Below are positions 23,502 through 31,660 of a stretch of 56,853 nt of DNA, piece after piece. Below the pieces are notes generated by a model. The model was given only the letters and a program-made list of their open reading frames with translations, did not search any database and was not told the origin of the DNA. Origin of the DNA: Nannocystaceae bacterium. GTDB lineage: Bacteria > Myxococcota_A > Polyangia > Nannocystales > Nannocystaceae. The first letter of the stretch is position 1, and each line of letters begins with the position of its first letter. The DNA lies in the NCBI GenBank assembly GCA_019694555.1, contig JAIBBS010000034.1, positions 1 to 56,853 on the forward strand, in the 5' to 3' direction. The position numbers and the translations under genes are program-made.

Positions 23502-24110
23502 GTGGGTCCCAAGCTCGAGTTCAGCGACTTCGAGACGCTCGTGCTGGGCAGCCCGCGTCGCGCGCTGGTGGTCACGCCGGCCGAGCGCGTGCGCGTGGGC
23601 CGGGCCCGCCTGCAGGCGGCGTCGCCGGGCCCGGCGCAGGCCTCCGCGCTCGACGACGACATCGTGCGCACGCTCGCCCGCTGGCCGCGGCCGGTCGACG
23701 TGGTGTTGCTGCGCTCGTGGGACGGCGACGAGGGCCGCTCGTGGGGCTTCGACCCCGCGCTCGACGACGACGCCACCGACGAGCTGGCCTACGTGGTGCT
23801 GCGCGAGCAGCTGGCGTTCTTCCGCGCGGTGATCCGGCAGGGCGTGTACGCGCTGGTCGCGACCGATCTCGGCGCACGCGAGTTCGACGCGATGTTGCGC
23901 GCGAACACCCGCATGCTGCGCGAGCTCGGTGCCCGCGCCAAGGCGGCGACCGCCAGCGCCGAGGACGACGCGGACCGCTGGATCCTCGGCCACCTGTCGC
24001 TGTGGACCACGCGTCCCTACGACGAGTTCGTGCTGCAGGGCCTGCCGGAGCTGTTCACGCTGGTCGATCGCCACCGCGACGAGCTCGCGGCGCTGACGTC
24101 GACGCGCTAG
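23502..24110 (+). CDS. Hypothetical cytoplasmic protein
   Basis: A 202-residue soluble, charged protein with no recognised domain. It starts at a GTG preceded nine bases upstream by a -10-like CAAGCT and no Shine-Dalgarno; the frame is open further upstream inside the previous gene. It is mainly helical, with pairs such as DELAYVVLREQLAFFRAVIRQ. It ends 22 bases before the convergent metallophosphoesterase gene. Confidence 0.65.
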   Translation: MGPKLEFSDFETLVLGSPRRALVVTPAERVRVGRARLQAASPGPAQASALDDDIVRTLARWPRPVDVVLLRSWDGDEGRSWGFDPALDDDATDELAYVVLREQLAFFRAVIRQGVYALVATDLGAREFDAMLRANTRMLRELGARAKAATASAEDDADRWILGHLSLWTTRPYDEFVLQGLPELFTLVDRHRDELAALTSTR

Positions 24111-24132
24111 CGCGACCGCGCAGCCGCGTCGC

Positions 24133-25335
24133 TCAGCGCCACACGTGCAGCACGCTCTCCTCCGCCGGAACGCCCAGGCGGATGGGAAAGCCGTAGTGAC
24201 CGTTGGCGCGGTGCACGTAGAGGCGATCGCGACCGCGGGCCCACAGCCCGTGATCGGGAATCGCCGACACCAGCGACAGGAACGTGCCGGGATGGCCCAG
24301 GCTCACCAGCCCGACCTGACCGCCGTGGGTGTGGCCCGACAACACGAGGTCCGCGTCGCCGGCGGGGATGTGACGGAAGGCGCCGGGATCGTGCAGCAGC
24401 CACAGCCGCAGCGCGTCGGCCTCGCGCGGGTGCGCGGCGGCCAGCTGCGCGAGGTGTTCGGCGCGACGACGCCACACGAAGTCCGCACCGATCAGTTGCA
24501 CCGCTCCGGCCGCGGTCTGCACGAGCGCGGCCTCGTCGACCAACAGCGTGATGCCGCAGCGCGCGTACGCGCGGGCCACCACCGCACGGGCCTCGTGGTC
24601 GTGGTTGCCGTGACACGCGAACACCCGCCCAGGCAGCGCCGACAACGGCGCGAGCGCCTCGGCCACGACCTCGAGCTGCTGCGATTCCATCGTCATGAGA
24701 TCGCCGGTGACGAGCACGAGATCGGGCTCGGCCGCGACCGCGCGGCTGCAGATCGCCCGCAGCCGCGCGACCGACATGAACGGGCCCAGGTGCGGATCGG
24801 TGATCTGCACGATGCGCAGCGGTCGGCCCGACCGCGCCGGCGGCGGTGCCGACGCGGCGGTGCGCTGCACGCCGACACGATGCCGGCGCGGCTGCAAGCC
24901 CGCGACGTCCTCGCCGTCGAGCACGAGGTGCACGTGCTCGCGCCGCGTGACCAGCGATTGCCACAGACCCAGCAAGCACAGCGCGAACGGGATCCATGCG
25001 CCCGCGGCCGAGCCCGCGAAGGCCGACACCAACGCCCACGGCCACGCCAGCAGGCACGCGGCCGCGAACCACAACCCCGGGATGCTCACCAGCGCGCGGA
25101 ACCACAGCGGTCGCAACGCCGGCCGCAACAGCAGGCCGGTGAAGTGCAGGTCGGTGGCGAGCTGCAGGTACAGCGCCGCGTCGCCCAGCGGTCCGAACTC
25201 GCCGCGCAGCGCGTTGCCGATCGCGGTCGGGAACGCCAGCACGATCGCAGCGAACACACCGAAGGCGCGGCTGCGCACGAACGCGGCGCCGACCACCAGC
25301 GCGTAGCCGAGCCACGCGATCGCGCCGACGCTCAC
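24133..25335 (-). CDS. Membrane-anchored metallophosphoesterase (YkuE-like)
   Basis: A 400-residue protein with four or so N-terminal membrane segments (to about residue 135) and a calcineurin-like phosphoesterase domain. The dimetal motifs are intact: QITDPHLGPF (D-x-H), VTGDLM (G-D), CHGNHDHE (G-N-H-D/E) and LSGHTHGGQVG (G-H-x-H). YkuE-type enzymes act on lipid-linked phosphates; the actual substrate is unknown. The GTG start overlaps the stop of gatB by four bases (GTGA), placing it as the last gene of the gatCAB operon, an unusual partner. Confidence 0.88.
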   Translation of the reverse strand: MSVGAIAWLGYALVVGAAFVRSRAFGVFAAIVLAFPTAIGNALRGEFGPLGDAALYLQLATDLHFTGLLLRPALRPLWFRALVSIPGLWFAAACLLAWPWALVSAFAGSAAGAWIPFALCLLGLWQSLVTRREHVHLVLDGEDVAGLQPRRHRVGVQRTAASAPPPARSGRPLRIVQITDPHLGPFMSVARLRAICSRAVAAEPDLVLVTGDLMTMESQQLEVVAEALAPLSALPGRVFACHGNHDHEARAVVARAYARCGITLLVDEAALVQTAAGAVQLIGADFVWRRRAEHLAQLAAAHPREADALRLWLLHDPGAFRHIPAGDADLVLSGHTHGGQVGLVSLGHPGTFLSLVSAIPDHGLWARGRDRLYVHRANGHYGFPIRLGVPAEESVLHVWR

Positions 25336-26783
25336 GTGGGTTCACCCGCGGCGATGGCCGCAGCGAGCCGCTCGGCCACCAGCTTGGGGTTGGCCTGCCC
25401 GCGCGTGGCCTTCATGATCTGACCCACGAAGAACCCGCGCAGCGCGTCCTTGCCCGCGCGCAGCGCTGCGAGCTGCTGCGGGTGCGCGGCCAGGACCTCG
25501 GCGATGGTGCGATCGATCGCGCTGGTGTCGCTGACCTGCTGCAGGCCCTCGCGCGCGGCGATGTCCGCGGCCGAGGCCTCGCCCTGCCACAGCCGCGCGA
25601 ACAGATCCTTGCCGGTGCGGCCCGAGACCGTGCCGTCGTCGACCAGCACCACCAGCTCGGCCAGCGCCGCCGGTGTGATCGGGCAGCGCGACAGCGGCAG
25701 GCCCTCGGCCGCGAGCTTGCCGAGCAGCTCGGTGACGATCCACGCGGCGACCCGGCGCGCGGGCAGCTCGGCGCGGCGCGCCGTCGCGGCCGCGAGCGTG
25801 GCATCGAAGTAGTCCGCGAGCTCGCGCTCGGCCGACAGCAACTGTGCGTCGTCGGCGGCCACGCCGGCGGCAGCCCAGCGCGCGCGGCGATCGGCGGGCA
25901 GCTCCGGCAACGTCGCGCGCACCGCCTCGATCATCGCCGCGGAGATCGACAGCGGCGGCAGATCGGGGTCGGGCAGGTAGCGGTAGTCGGCCGCGTCCTC
26001 CTTGCTGCGCATGACGAACAGCCGGTCGCGCTCGCCGTCGAAGCCCAGCGTGCAGCGCTCGATGGTGCGGCCCTGCTGCAACAGGTCCTGCTGCCGCGCG
26101 ATCTCGGCCTCGATCGCGCGCGCGAGGAAGCGGAACGAGTTCACGTTCTTGATCTCGCAGCGCACGCCCAGCACGTCGTGCCCGCGCGGTCGCAGCGAGA
26201 CGTTGGCGTCGCAGCGCAGCGTGCCCTCTTCCATGTTCGCGGCCGAGAGTCCCAGCGCGCGCACCAGGCCCCGCAGCTCGCGCAGGTACGCCGCGGCCTG
26301 TTCGGCGCTGCGCAGGTCGGGCTCGCTGACGATCTCCAGCAGCGGTGCACCGGCGCGGTTGTAGTCGACGCCGCTGCTGCGACCCGCGTGCAGGTTCTTG
26401 CCCGCGTCCTCCTCGAGGTGGATCCGCTGCAACCGCACGCGCAGCGGCGCGGCCCCGGGCACGTCGACCCAGCCGCCGGTCGCGTAGGGCCGATCCGACT
26501 GCGTGATCTGATAGCCCTTGGGCAGATCGGGATAGAAGTAGTGCTTGCGCGCGAACTGACTCTCGCCGTGGATCTCGCAGTGGGTCGCGAGCGCCAGCGC
26601 GATGGCCTTGCGCACCGCCTCGCGGTTGAGCACCGGCAGGGTCCCGGGCAATCCCCAGGTATAAGGATCGGTGCGGGTGTTGGGCGCGGCGCCGATCTCG
26701 AGCGGGCAGGCCGAGAACAGCTTGCTGTGGGTCTCGAGCTGGCAGTGGACCTCGAGGCCGATGACGGGTTCGAGCGCGCTCAT
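25332..26783 (-). CDS. gatB: Asp-tRNA(Asn)/Glu-tRNA(Gln) amidotransferase subunit B
   Basis: A 483-residue GatB, the kinase/transamidation subunit that phosphorylates and amidates mischarged Glu-tRNA(Gln) or Asp-tRNA(Asn). It begins EPVIGLEVHCQLETHSKLFS and contains YPDLPKGYQITQ, HLEEDAGKNLH, VDYNRAGAPLLEIVSEPD and CDANVSLRP, all family hallmarks. The C-terminal Yqey-like tail ends in GFFVGQIMKATRGQANPKLV. The start ATG overlaps the gatA stop (ATGA). Confidence 0.97.
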   Translation of the reverse strand: MSALEPVIGLEVHCQLETHSKLFSACPLEIGAAPNTRTDPYTWGLPGTLPVLNREAVRKAIALALATHCEIHGESQFARKHYFYPDLPKGYQITQSDRPYATGGWVDVPGAAPLRVRLQRIHLEEDAGKNLHAGRSSGVDYNRAGAPLLEIVSEPDLRSAEQAAAYLRELRGLVRALGLSAANMEEGTLRCDANVSLRPRGHDVLGVRCEIKNVNSFRFLARAIEAEIARQQDLLQQGRTIERCTLGFDGERDRLFVMRSKEDAADYRYLPDPDLPPLSISAAMIEAVRATLPELPADRRARWAAAGVAADDAQLLSAERELADYFDATLAAATARRAELPARRVAAWIVTELLGKLAAEGLPLSRCPITPAALAELVVLVDDGTVSGRTGKDLFARLWQGEASAADIAAREGLQQVSDTSAIDRTIAEVLAAHPQQLAALRAGKDALRGFFVGQIMKATRGQANPKLVAERLAAAIAAGEPT

Positions 26784-28255
26784 GCGCCGACCTCCGCCAG
26801 CGGCGGACGCTCGCGGTGCCACTCGCCGGTGCGCTCGTGCAGCGCCGCAGCGGCGAGCACGAGGTCCTCGCGGAAGCGCGGGCCCACCAGCTGCAATCCG
26901 ATCGGCAACCGCGGCGCGCCGCCGGTGAAGCCGCACGGCACGGAGATCGCGGGCAGCCCCGCGAGGTTGGCCCCGACCGTGAAGACGTCGCCGAGGTACA
27001 TCGCCAGCGGATCGGCCACGCGTGCGCCGAGCTCGAACGCCGGCTGCGGTGCGGTCGGCGAGGCGATGACGTCGCAGCGCGCGAACGCGTCGCGGTAGTC
27101 GTCGGCGATGCGTCGACGGACTCGCTGCGCGCGGCCGTAGTAGTGCTCGTAGCTGTCCTTGCGCAGCACGAAGTTGCCCAGCAGGATGCGTCGGCGGACC
27201 TCGGCGCCGAAGCCGGCGCTGCGCGAGGCCTCCAGGGTGGCGGCGAGGGTGTCGGCGGCGACCCGCACGCCATACCGGATGCCGTCGTAGCGCGCGAGGT
27301 TACTGGCGGCCTCCGCGGTGCACAGCACGTAGTAGGTCGGCACCGCCGCGGTCGCGTGCGGCAGTGCGATGTCCACCAAGGTGGCGCCGGCGTCGCGCAG
27401 GCGCAGCAGCGCAGCCTCGAACGCCGCGCGCACGTCGGCGTCGAGGCCGGGCAGCGCGAGCGCGTCGCGGTGCACGCCCACGCGCAGGCCCGCGGGGACC
27501 TGGTCGCACGCCGCGACGTAGTCGGGCACCGGCCGCGTCGCGCAGGTCGAGTCGAGCGGATCGGCACCCGCGAGCACGCCGAGCACGCGCGCGACGTCGC
27601 GGACCGAGCGCGCGATCGGACCGGCCTGATCGAGGCTCGACGCGAACGCGATCATGCCCGCGCGCGTGACCCGGCCCCAGCTGGGCTTGAGCCCGACCAC
27701 GCCGCACAGGCTCGCGGGCTGGCGGATCGAGCCGCCGGTGTCGCTGCCGATCGCGGCCGGCAGCATGCCCGCCGCGACCGCGGCTGCGGCCCCGCCCGAC
27801 GATCCGCCGGCGACGCGATCGAGCGCCCAGGGGTTGCGCACCGGTTCGCCCGGCACGTTCTCGTTCGACGAGCCCATCGCGAACTCGTCGAGTGAGAGCT
27901 TGCCCAGGCGCACGGCGCCGGCGTCGTCGAGTCGCCGCGCGTGGCTGCCGTGGTACGGCGGTTGCCAGCCGGCGAGCATGCGCGAGCCCGCGGTGGTGGG
28001 CATGTCGGCGGTGACGAACAGATCCTTGAGCCCCAGCGGTACACCTGCCAGCGCACCATCGCGCGCGCCCGCGTCGACGCGGGCGGCAGCGGTGCGCGCG
28101 AGCGCTGCATCGAGGTGCACGAACGCGTGCAGCCGCGGCTGCAGCACGGCGATGCGCGCGAGCGCGACCTCGACCACCGCGAGCGCGTCGAGCTCGCGCG
28201 ACGCGATCGCAGCCGCGATCGCGTCCACGCCCAGCCATGGCGAGGGCGCGCTCAT
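26780..28255 (-). CDS. gatA: Asp-tRNA(Asn)/Glu-tRNA(Gln) amidotransferase subunit A
   Basis: A 491-residue amidase-signature protein, the glutaminase subunit that frees ammonia for GatB. The catalytic triad K77-S152-S176 has exactly the family spacing (75 and 24 residues), within GVPLGLKDLF, RVAGGSSGGAAAAVA and SDTGGSIRQPASLCG. The MSAPSP start at 28255 overlaps the gatC stop by four bases (ATGA). Confidence 0.97.
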   Translation of the reverse strand: MSAPSPWLGVDAIAAAIASRELDALAVVEVALARIAVLQPRLHAFVHLDAALARTAAARVDAGARDGALAGVPLGLKDLFVTADMPTTAGSRMLAGWQPPYHGSHARRLDDAGAVRLGKLSLDEFAMGSSNENVPGEPVRNPWALDRVAGGSSGGAAAAVAAGMLPAAIGSDTGGSIRQPASLCGVVGLKPSWGRVTRAGMIAFASSLDQAGPIARSVRDVARVLGVLAGADPLDSTCATRPVPDYVAACDQVPAGLRVGVHRDALALPGLDADVRAAFEAALLRLRDAGATLVDIALPHATAAVPTYYVLCTAEAASNLARYDGIRYGVRVAADTLAATLEASRSAGFGAEVRRRILLGNFVLRKDSYEHYYGRAQRVRRRIADDYRDAFARCDVIASPTAPQPAFELGARVADPLAMYLGDVFTVGANLAGLPAISVPCGFTGGAPRLPIGLQLVGPRFREDLVLAAAALHERTGEWHRERPPLAEVGA

Positions 28256-28545
28256 GACTCCACGAACCGGGGCACGATCACCAGGCCCTCGTCGCTGACC
28301 GGCACCGCCGCGAGCATGGCATCGCGATCGACTGCGGCACCGGCGACGTCGTCGCGCAGCGGCGTCGCGGCGGGTTCGTCGGGGCGCCACGGCGCGACGC
28401 CCTCGACGTCGATCGCTTGCAGTGCCTCGAGGTATGCGATCACCTCGCCGAGTTGCCGCGCGAACGCATCACGTTCGTCGTCGGCCAGCGACAGTCGCGA
28501 CAGCCGTGCGAGTGCATCGAGCTCGGCGGGATCGATCGCGGCCAC
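28252..28545 (-). CDS. gatC: Asp-tRNA(Asn)/Glu-tRNA(Gln) amidotransferase subunit C
   Basis: A 97-residue GatC, the small belt subunit that joins GatA and GatB. Family features are LDALARLSRLSLADDERDAF, LGEVIAYLEALQAIDVEGV and the C-terminal LRDDVAG...VIVPRFVE, the last being the conserved end of GatC. It starts at a GTG (28545) with a -10-like TACCTT seven bases upstream and no Shine-Dalgarno, so it probably heads a leaderless operon gatC-gatA-gatB-metallophosphoesterase. Confidence 0.95.
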   Translation of the reverse strand: MAAIDPAELDALARLSRLSLADDERDAFARQLGEVIAYLEALQAIDVEGVAPWRPDEPAATPLRDDVAGAAVDRDAMLAAVPVSDEGLVIVPRFVES

Positions 28546-28552
28546 GCGGCCG

Positions 28553-28558
28553 AAGGTA
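28553..28558 (-). promoter_or_regulatory. -10 element (TACCTT) of the gatCAB operon
   Basis: On the minus strand TACCTT ends seven bases before the GTG of gatC. The context GCTACCTTCGGCCGC is nearly identical to that before the glycosyltransferase at 16525, with one mismatch in fifteen bases. Confidence 0.45.
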
Positions 28559-28721
28559 GCGGGCGTGCGTGCGCCGGGCACCTGCGATCGCTGCCCGCCC
28601 GCGGGCCGGGCGCGCGCGGTGCGGCGCTGGGCCGGGGCCGGCGGGCGGGCGGGCGGACCCACGCGGCCCCGTCGCCGGGCCCGACGCAGCGCGGCCGACG
28701 GCCCGCGGCGCGGGCTCGTTC

Positions 28722-28750
28722 GTGACACCGGCCCCGGCGCGGGGTAGGGT
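28722..28750 (+). promoter_or_regulatory. Promoter GTGACA-N17-TAGGGT for a leaderless lipoprotein gene
   Basis: GTGACA at 28722-28727 and TAGGGT at 28745-28750 are separated by 17 bases, the ideal housekeeping-sigma spacing. The hexamer ends six bases before the GTG start codon at 28757, so transcription should begin at the codon itself. This is the clearest promoter in the window. Confidence 0.6.
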
Positions 28751-28756
28751 ACAAGC

Positions 28757-29734
28757 GTGAGTTCGTCCCGCCGCGCCACGCCACGGCCCGGCCGGTCCCG
28801 CACGTCCGGGCCCGGCTGCGCGCTCGCGTCGGCGCTGCTGCTGGCCGCGTGCTCCGAGGGCGGGACCCGGCCCGACGTCGAAGGCGAGTCGCTGCGACTG
28901 GGACGTGTCCACGTCGTGCTCGAGCCCGCCGACGATCGCCTCGGCGGTGAGGGCGGAGCGGTCGAGGCGACCGAGGCGAGCGACGCCCAGCTCGAGGTCG
29001 CCGCACGCTTCGTGTTCGTGCGCGGCCTCGACGAAGAGTTCGCGCGCGCGCGCGTGGGCATCTCGGTGTTGCCCCACGAGGCGCTGCGCCCCGGCGAGTG
29101 CGTGCCCAGCGACTCGCTCGCACTGCAGGCACCCGAGCCCGAGGAATCGCCCGACCCGCGCGAGCTGGTGCTGGTCGACGCCGGCGACCTCTCGGTGCGC
29201 GTCGGCGAAGCCGCGTTCGACGTGCCGCTGGCCCTGGTGCCGGATCTGCTGCCGTACATGAGCGGCGTGGAGTACCTGCACGAAGGCGAGAGCGTGCCGC
29301 TGCTGCCGGCCGCGACGCCGCGGATCGTCATCGCGGCCAAGGGCTCGATGACCGACGATCTGCCGCCGTTCTCGACCGAGGGCGCGACGCCGCCGTCGCT
29401 GGGCCTGTTCGCGAGCGAGTCCGACGTGGCGCAGCAACGCGAGGGCGCGCTGGTGTTCCGCTGGACCGCGGTGGCGGCAGAGCAACCCATCACGGTGCGC
29501 CTGCTGCCGCTGGTCGGTGGCGAGCCCGCCGGCGACGAGCTGACCTGCGTGCTCGCCGATCGCGGTGCCGCCCGCATCGATCTGCACCGCCTCGCGCTGC
29601 CCGCCCAGGCCGAAGCCGTTCGCGTGACCGCGAGCCGCCTCGAGCTCGCGAGCTTCGACGTCGGCGAGTTCACCGGTACCGAGCTCGTCATCGAGCGACG
29701 GGATCGGCTGCAGATGCCGCTGGTCTCGCGCTAG
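28757..29734 (+). CDS. Predicted lipoprotein, unknown function
   Basis: A 325-residue predicted lipoprotein. A long basic n-region (Arg-rich, about 18 residues) leads into ALLLAAC with lipidated Cys32. The body is acidic and probably beta-rich, without a recognised domain and with few Cys. The GTG start at 28757 is set by the promoter six bases upstream. It is divergent from gatC. It ends 216 bases before the DUF1592/DUF1552 operon. Confidence 0.75.
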   Translation: MSSSRRATPRPGRSRTSGPGCALASALLLAACSEGGTRPDVEGESLRLGRVHVVLEPADDRLGGEGGAVEATEASDAQLEVAARFVFVRGLDEEFARARVGISVLPHEALRPGECVPSDSLALQAPEPEESPDPRELVLVDAGDLSVRVGEAAFDVPLALVPDLLPYMSGVEYLHEGESVPLLPAATPRIVIAAKGSMTDDLPPFSTEGATPPSLGLFASESDVAQQREGALVFRWTAVAAEQPITVRLLPLVGGEPAGDELTCVLADRGAARIDLHRLALPAQAEAVRVTASRLELASFDVGEFTGTELVIERRDRLQMPLVSR

Positions 29735-29889
29735 CAGTCCCGCGGGGCTCCCAAACCCCCCGCACGACCAGCACGCCGCGTAGCCCACCCCACGGCCCGC
29801 GGCGATCCCCCGGGTACGGGAACCTCGGACCCCCCGCGAGCAACCTCATTGTCCGGGGGACGAGGATCCGGCGGGCCGAACGCGGCGCC

Positions 29890-29911
29890 GCGATGGTTGC
29901 GGAACCATCGC
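29890..29911 (+). promoter_or_regulatory. Perfect 9-base inverted repeat in the leader of the DUF1592 operon
   Basis: GCGATGGTT (29890-29898) and AACCATCGC (29903-29911) are exact reverse complements around the loop GCGG, 39 bases before the start codon. It could be an RNA hairpin with a stable four-base loop controlling the operon, or a DNA operator. No run of T follows, so it is not an intrinsic terminator. Confidence 0.55.
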
Positions 29912-29950
29912 AGCGGGGCATCGACCGGCTTCTCGCGAAAGGAGCCGAGG

Positions 29951-31660
29951 ATGCGGGAATCTCGGGCGAGCCACGCACGCGCACACGCCATCGGTTGCGT
30001 GTTCGCAGCCGCAACCGCGGCGTGCAACATCGACATGCAAAACCACCCGCTGGGCGTCGCGGGCACCGCCGGCATCGACACCGCGGGCTCGGGCGCCGGC
30101 GACGGTGACGGCGGCGAGGACGACGCGCCCGAGGCCGAGCCGGCCGTGCGCGTACAGCTGCGCCGGCTGACGCGCGAGCAGTACAACCGCTCGATCCAAC
30201 AGCTGCTCGGTGCCGACGTGGCGTTGCCGATGGCGTTGCCCCCCGACGCCGTCGACCACCACTTCACCACCGTCGGCACCGCGCCGCTGCCGATCTCGTC
30301 CTTCGACGTCGAGCAGTACGAGGCCGCCGCCGTCGCGCTGGCCGACGCGATCGTCGACGACGAGACCGCGCGCGCGGCGTTGGTCGGCTGCGACCCCGCG
30401 ACCGCGGCGTGCCTCGACGGCTTCGTCGACAGCTTCGGCCGGCTCGCATTCCGCCGCACGCTGAGCGCGACCGAGACCCAGCGCTACCACGACCTCGCCC
30501 AGGCCGCGGCCGCGCGCTTCGAAGACCCGTGGCAGGGCGTGCACGCGACGCTGTCGGCGGTGCTGGCCTCGCCCAACTTCCTGTACATCGCCGACGTCGG
30601 CGAGCCCGACCCCGAGGTCGAGGGCCGGCGCCGCTACACCAGCGTCGAGATGGCCTCGCGGCTGTCGTTCTTCCTGTGGGGCCACGGTCCCGACGCGGCG
30701 CTGCTCGACCGCGCCGAGGCCGGCGATCTCGACGACGCCCAGACCGTGGCCGAGATCGCCGCCGACATGATGGCGCAGCCCGCGGCGCGCGACGGCATGG
30801 GCCGCTTCTTCCGCGAGTGGCTGTCGATCGAGGCGATGTCGGTGCAGACCAAGGACACCGAGGTCTTCGCCGACGCCACGCCGGAGCTGTTCGTCTCCAT
30901 GGCGCAGGAGATCGAGCAGATGGTCGAGCACCTCGTGTTCGAGGCCGACGAGTCGATGCTGTCGCTGCTCGACACCCGCACCGCCTTCGTCGACGACCGT
31001 CTCGCCGCGATCTACGGCATGGAGGCGCAGGGCGGTGGCATGGTCGCGGTCCAGCGCGCCGACGACGATCCCCGCGTGGGCATGCTCGGCACCGCCGCGG
31101 TGCTGTCGCTGACCAGCCGCCGCGCCCGCACCGCGCCGACGCTGCGCGGCATCTACGTGCAGCAGCGCTGGCGCTGCGTCGACCTGCCGCCGCCGCCGCC
31201 CGACGTCGACGTCGAGATCCCCGACAACCCCGAGGACGAGCCCACGCCCGCGACCATGCGCGAGATGCTCGAGGAGCACGACACCAACCCCGCGTGCGCG
31301 AGCTGCCACTCCGTGGTCGATCCGCTGGGCCTCGCGCTCGAGCACTTCGATGCGATGGGCCGCTGGCGCAGCGACGATCGCGGCATGACCATCGACGACA
31401 GCGGCAAGCTCGGCGACGCCGAGTTCCACGGCCTGGCCGAGCTGGTCGCGCTGCTGCGCGAGGACCCCGAGGTCGAGACCTGCGTGACGCGGCAGCTGTA
31501 CCGCTACGCCACCGGTCACCTCGAGCAGGACGACCAGGACGGGCCCGCCATCGTCGCGCTGGCCGACGATTTCGCGGCGGCCGAGGGCCGGTTGTCGGCG
31601 TTCGTGCCCAAGCTGGTCAGCAGCACGGCGTTTCGTACGTTCGCGGAGGTGGAGCCATGA
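29951..31660 (+). CDS. DUF1592-family secreted protein with cytochrome c-like motif (PSD/PSCyt type)
   Basis: A 569-residue exported protein with a signal ending in AATAAC (probable lipobox). Domains appear in the order known from planctomycetes and myxobacteria: DUF1587 (VQLRRLTREQYNRSIQQLLG), DUF1595 (LAFRRTLSATE...), DUF1592 (RLSFFLWGHGPDAALLD), DUF1588 with LPPPPPDVD and C449-A-S-C452-H453 (a haem c-type C-x-x-C-H), and DUF1585 near the end (YRYATGHLE). The function of the family is unknown; electron transfer is suspected because of the C-x-x-C-H. The ATG has AAAGGAG six bases upstream. The stop overlaps the next gene (ATGA). Confidence 0.88.
   Translation: MRESRASHARAHAIGCVFAAATAACNIDMQNHPLGVAGTAGIDTAGSGAGDGDGGEDDAPEAEPAVRVQLRRLTREQYNRSIQQLLGADVALPMALPPDAVDHHFTTVGTAPLPISSFDVEQYEAAAVALADAIVDDETARAALVGCDPATAACLDGFVDSFGRLAFRRTLSATETQRYHDLAQAAAARFEDPWQGVHATLSAVLASPNFLYIADVGEPDPEVEGRRRYTSVEMASRLSFFLWGHGPDAALLDRAEAGDLDDAQTVAEIAADMMAQPAARDGMGRFFREWLSIEAMSVQTKDTEVFADATPELFVSMAQEIEQMVEHLVFEADESMLSLLDTRTAFVDDRLAAIYGMEAQGGGMVAVQRADDDPRVGMLGTAAVLSLTSRRARTAPTLRGIYVQQRWRCVDLPPPPPDVDVEIPDNPEDEPTPATMREMLEEHDTNPACASCHSVVDPLGLALEHFDAMGRWRSDDRGMTIDDSGKLGDAEFHGLAELVALLREDPEVETCVTRQLYRYATGHLEQDDQDGPAIVALADDFAAAEGRLSAFVPKLVSSTAFRTFAEVEP

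Noticed and set aside
29818..29853. GGGAAC followed by GTC as an ECF-sigma promoter for the DUF1592 operon
   Set aside because: The gap between the elements is about 27 bases, well beyond the usual 16-17.
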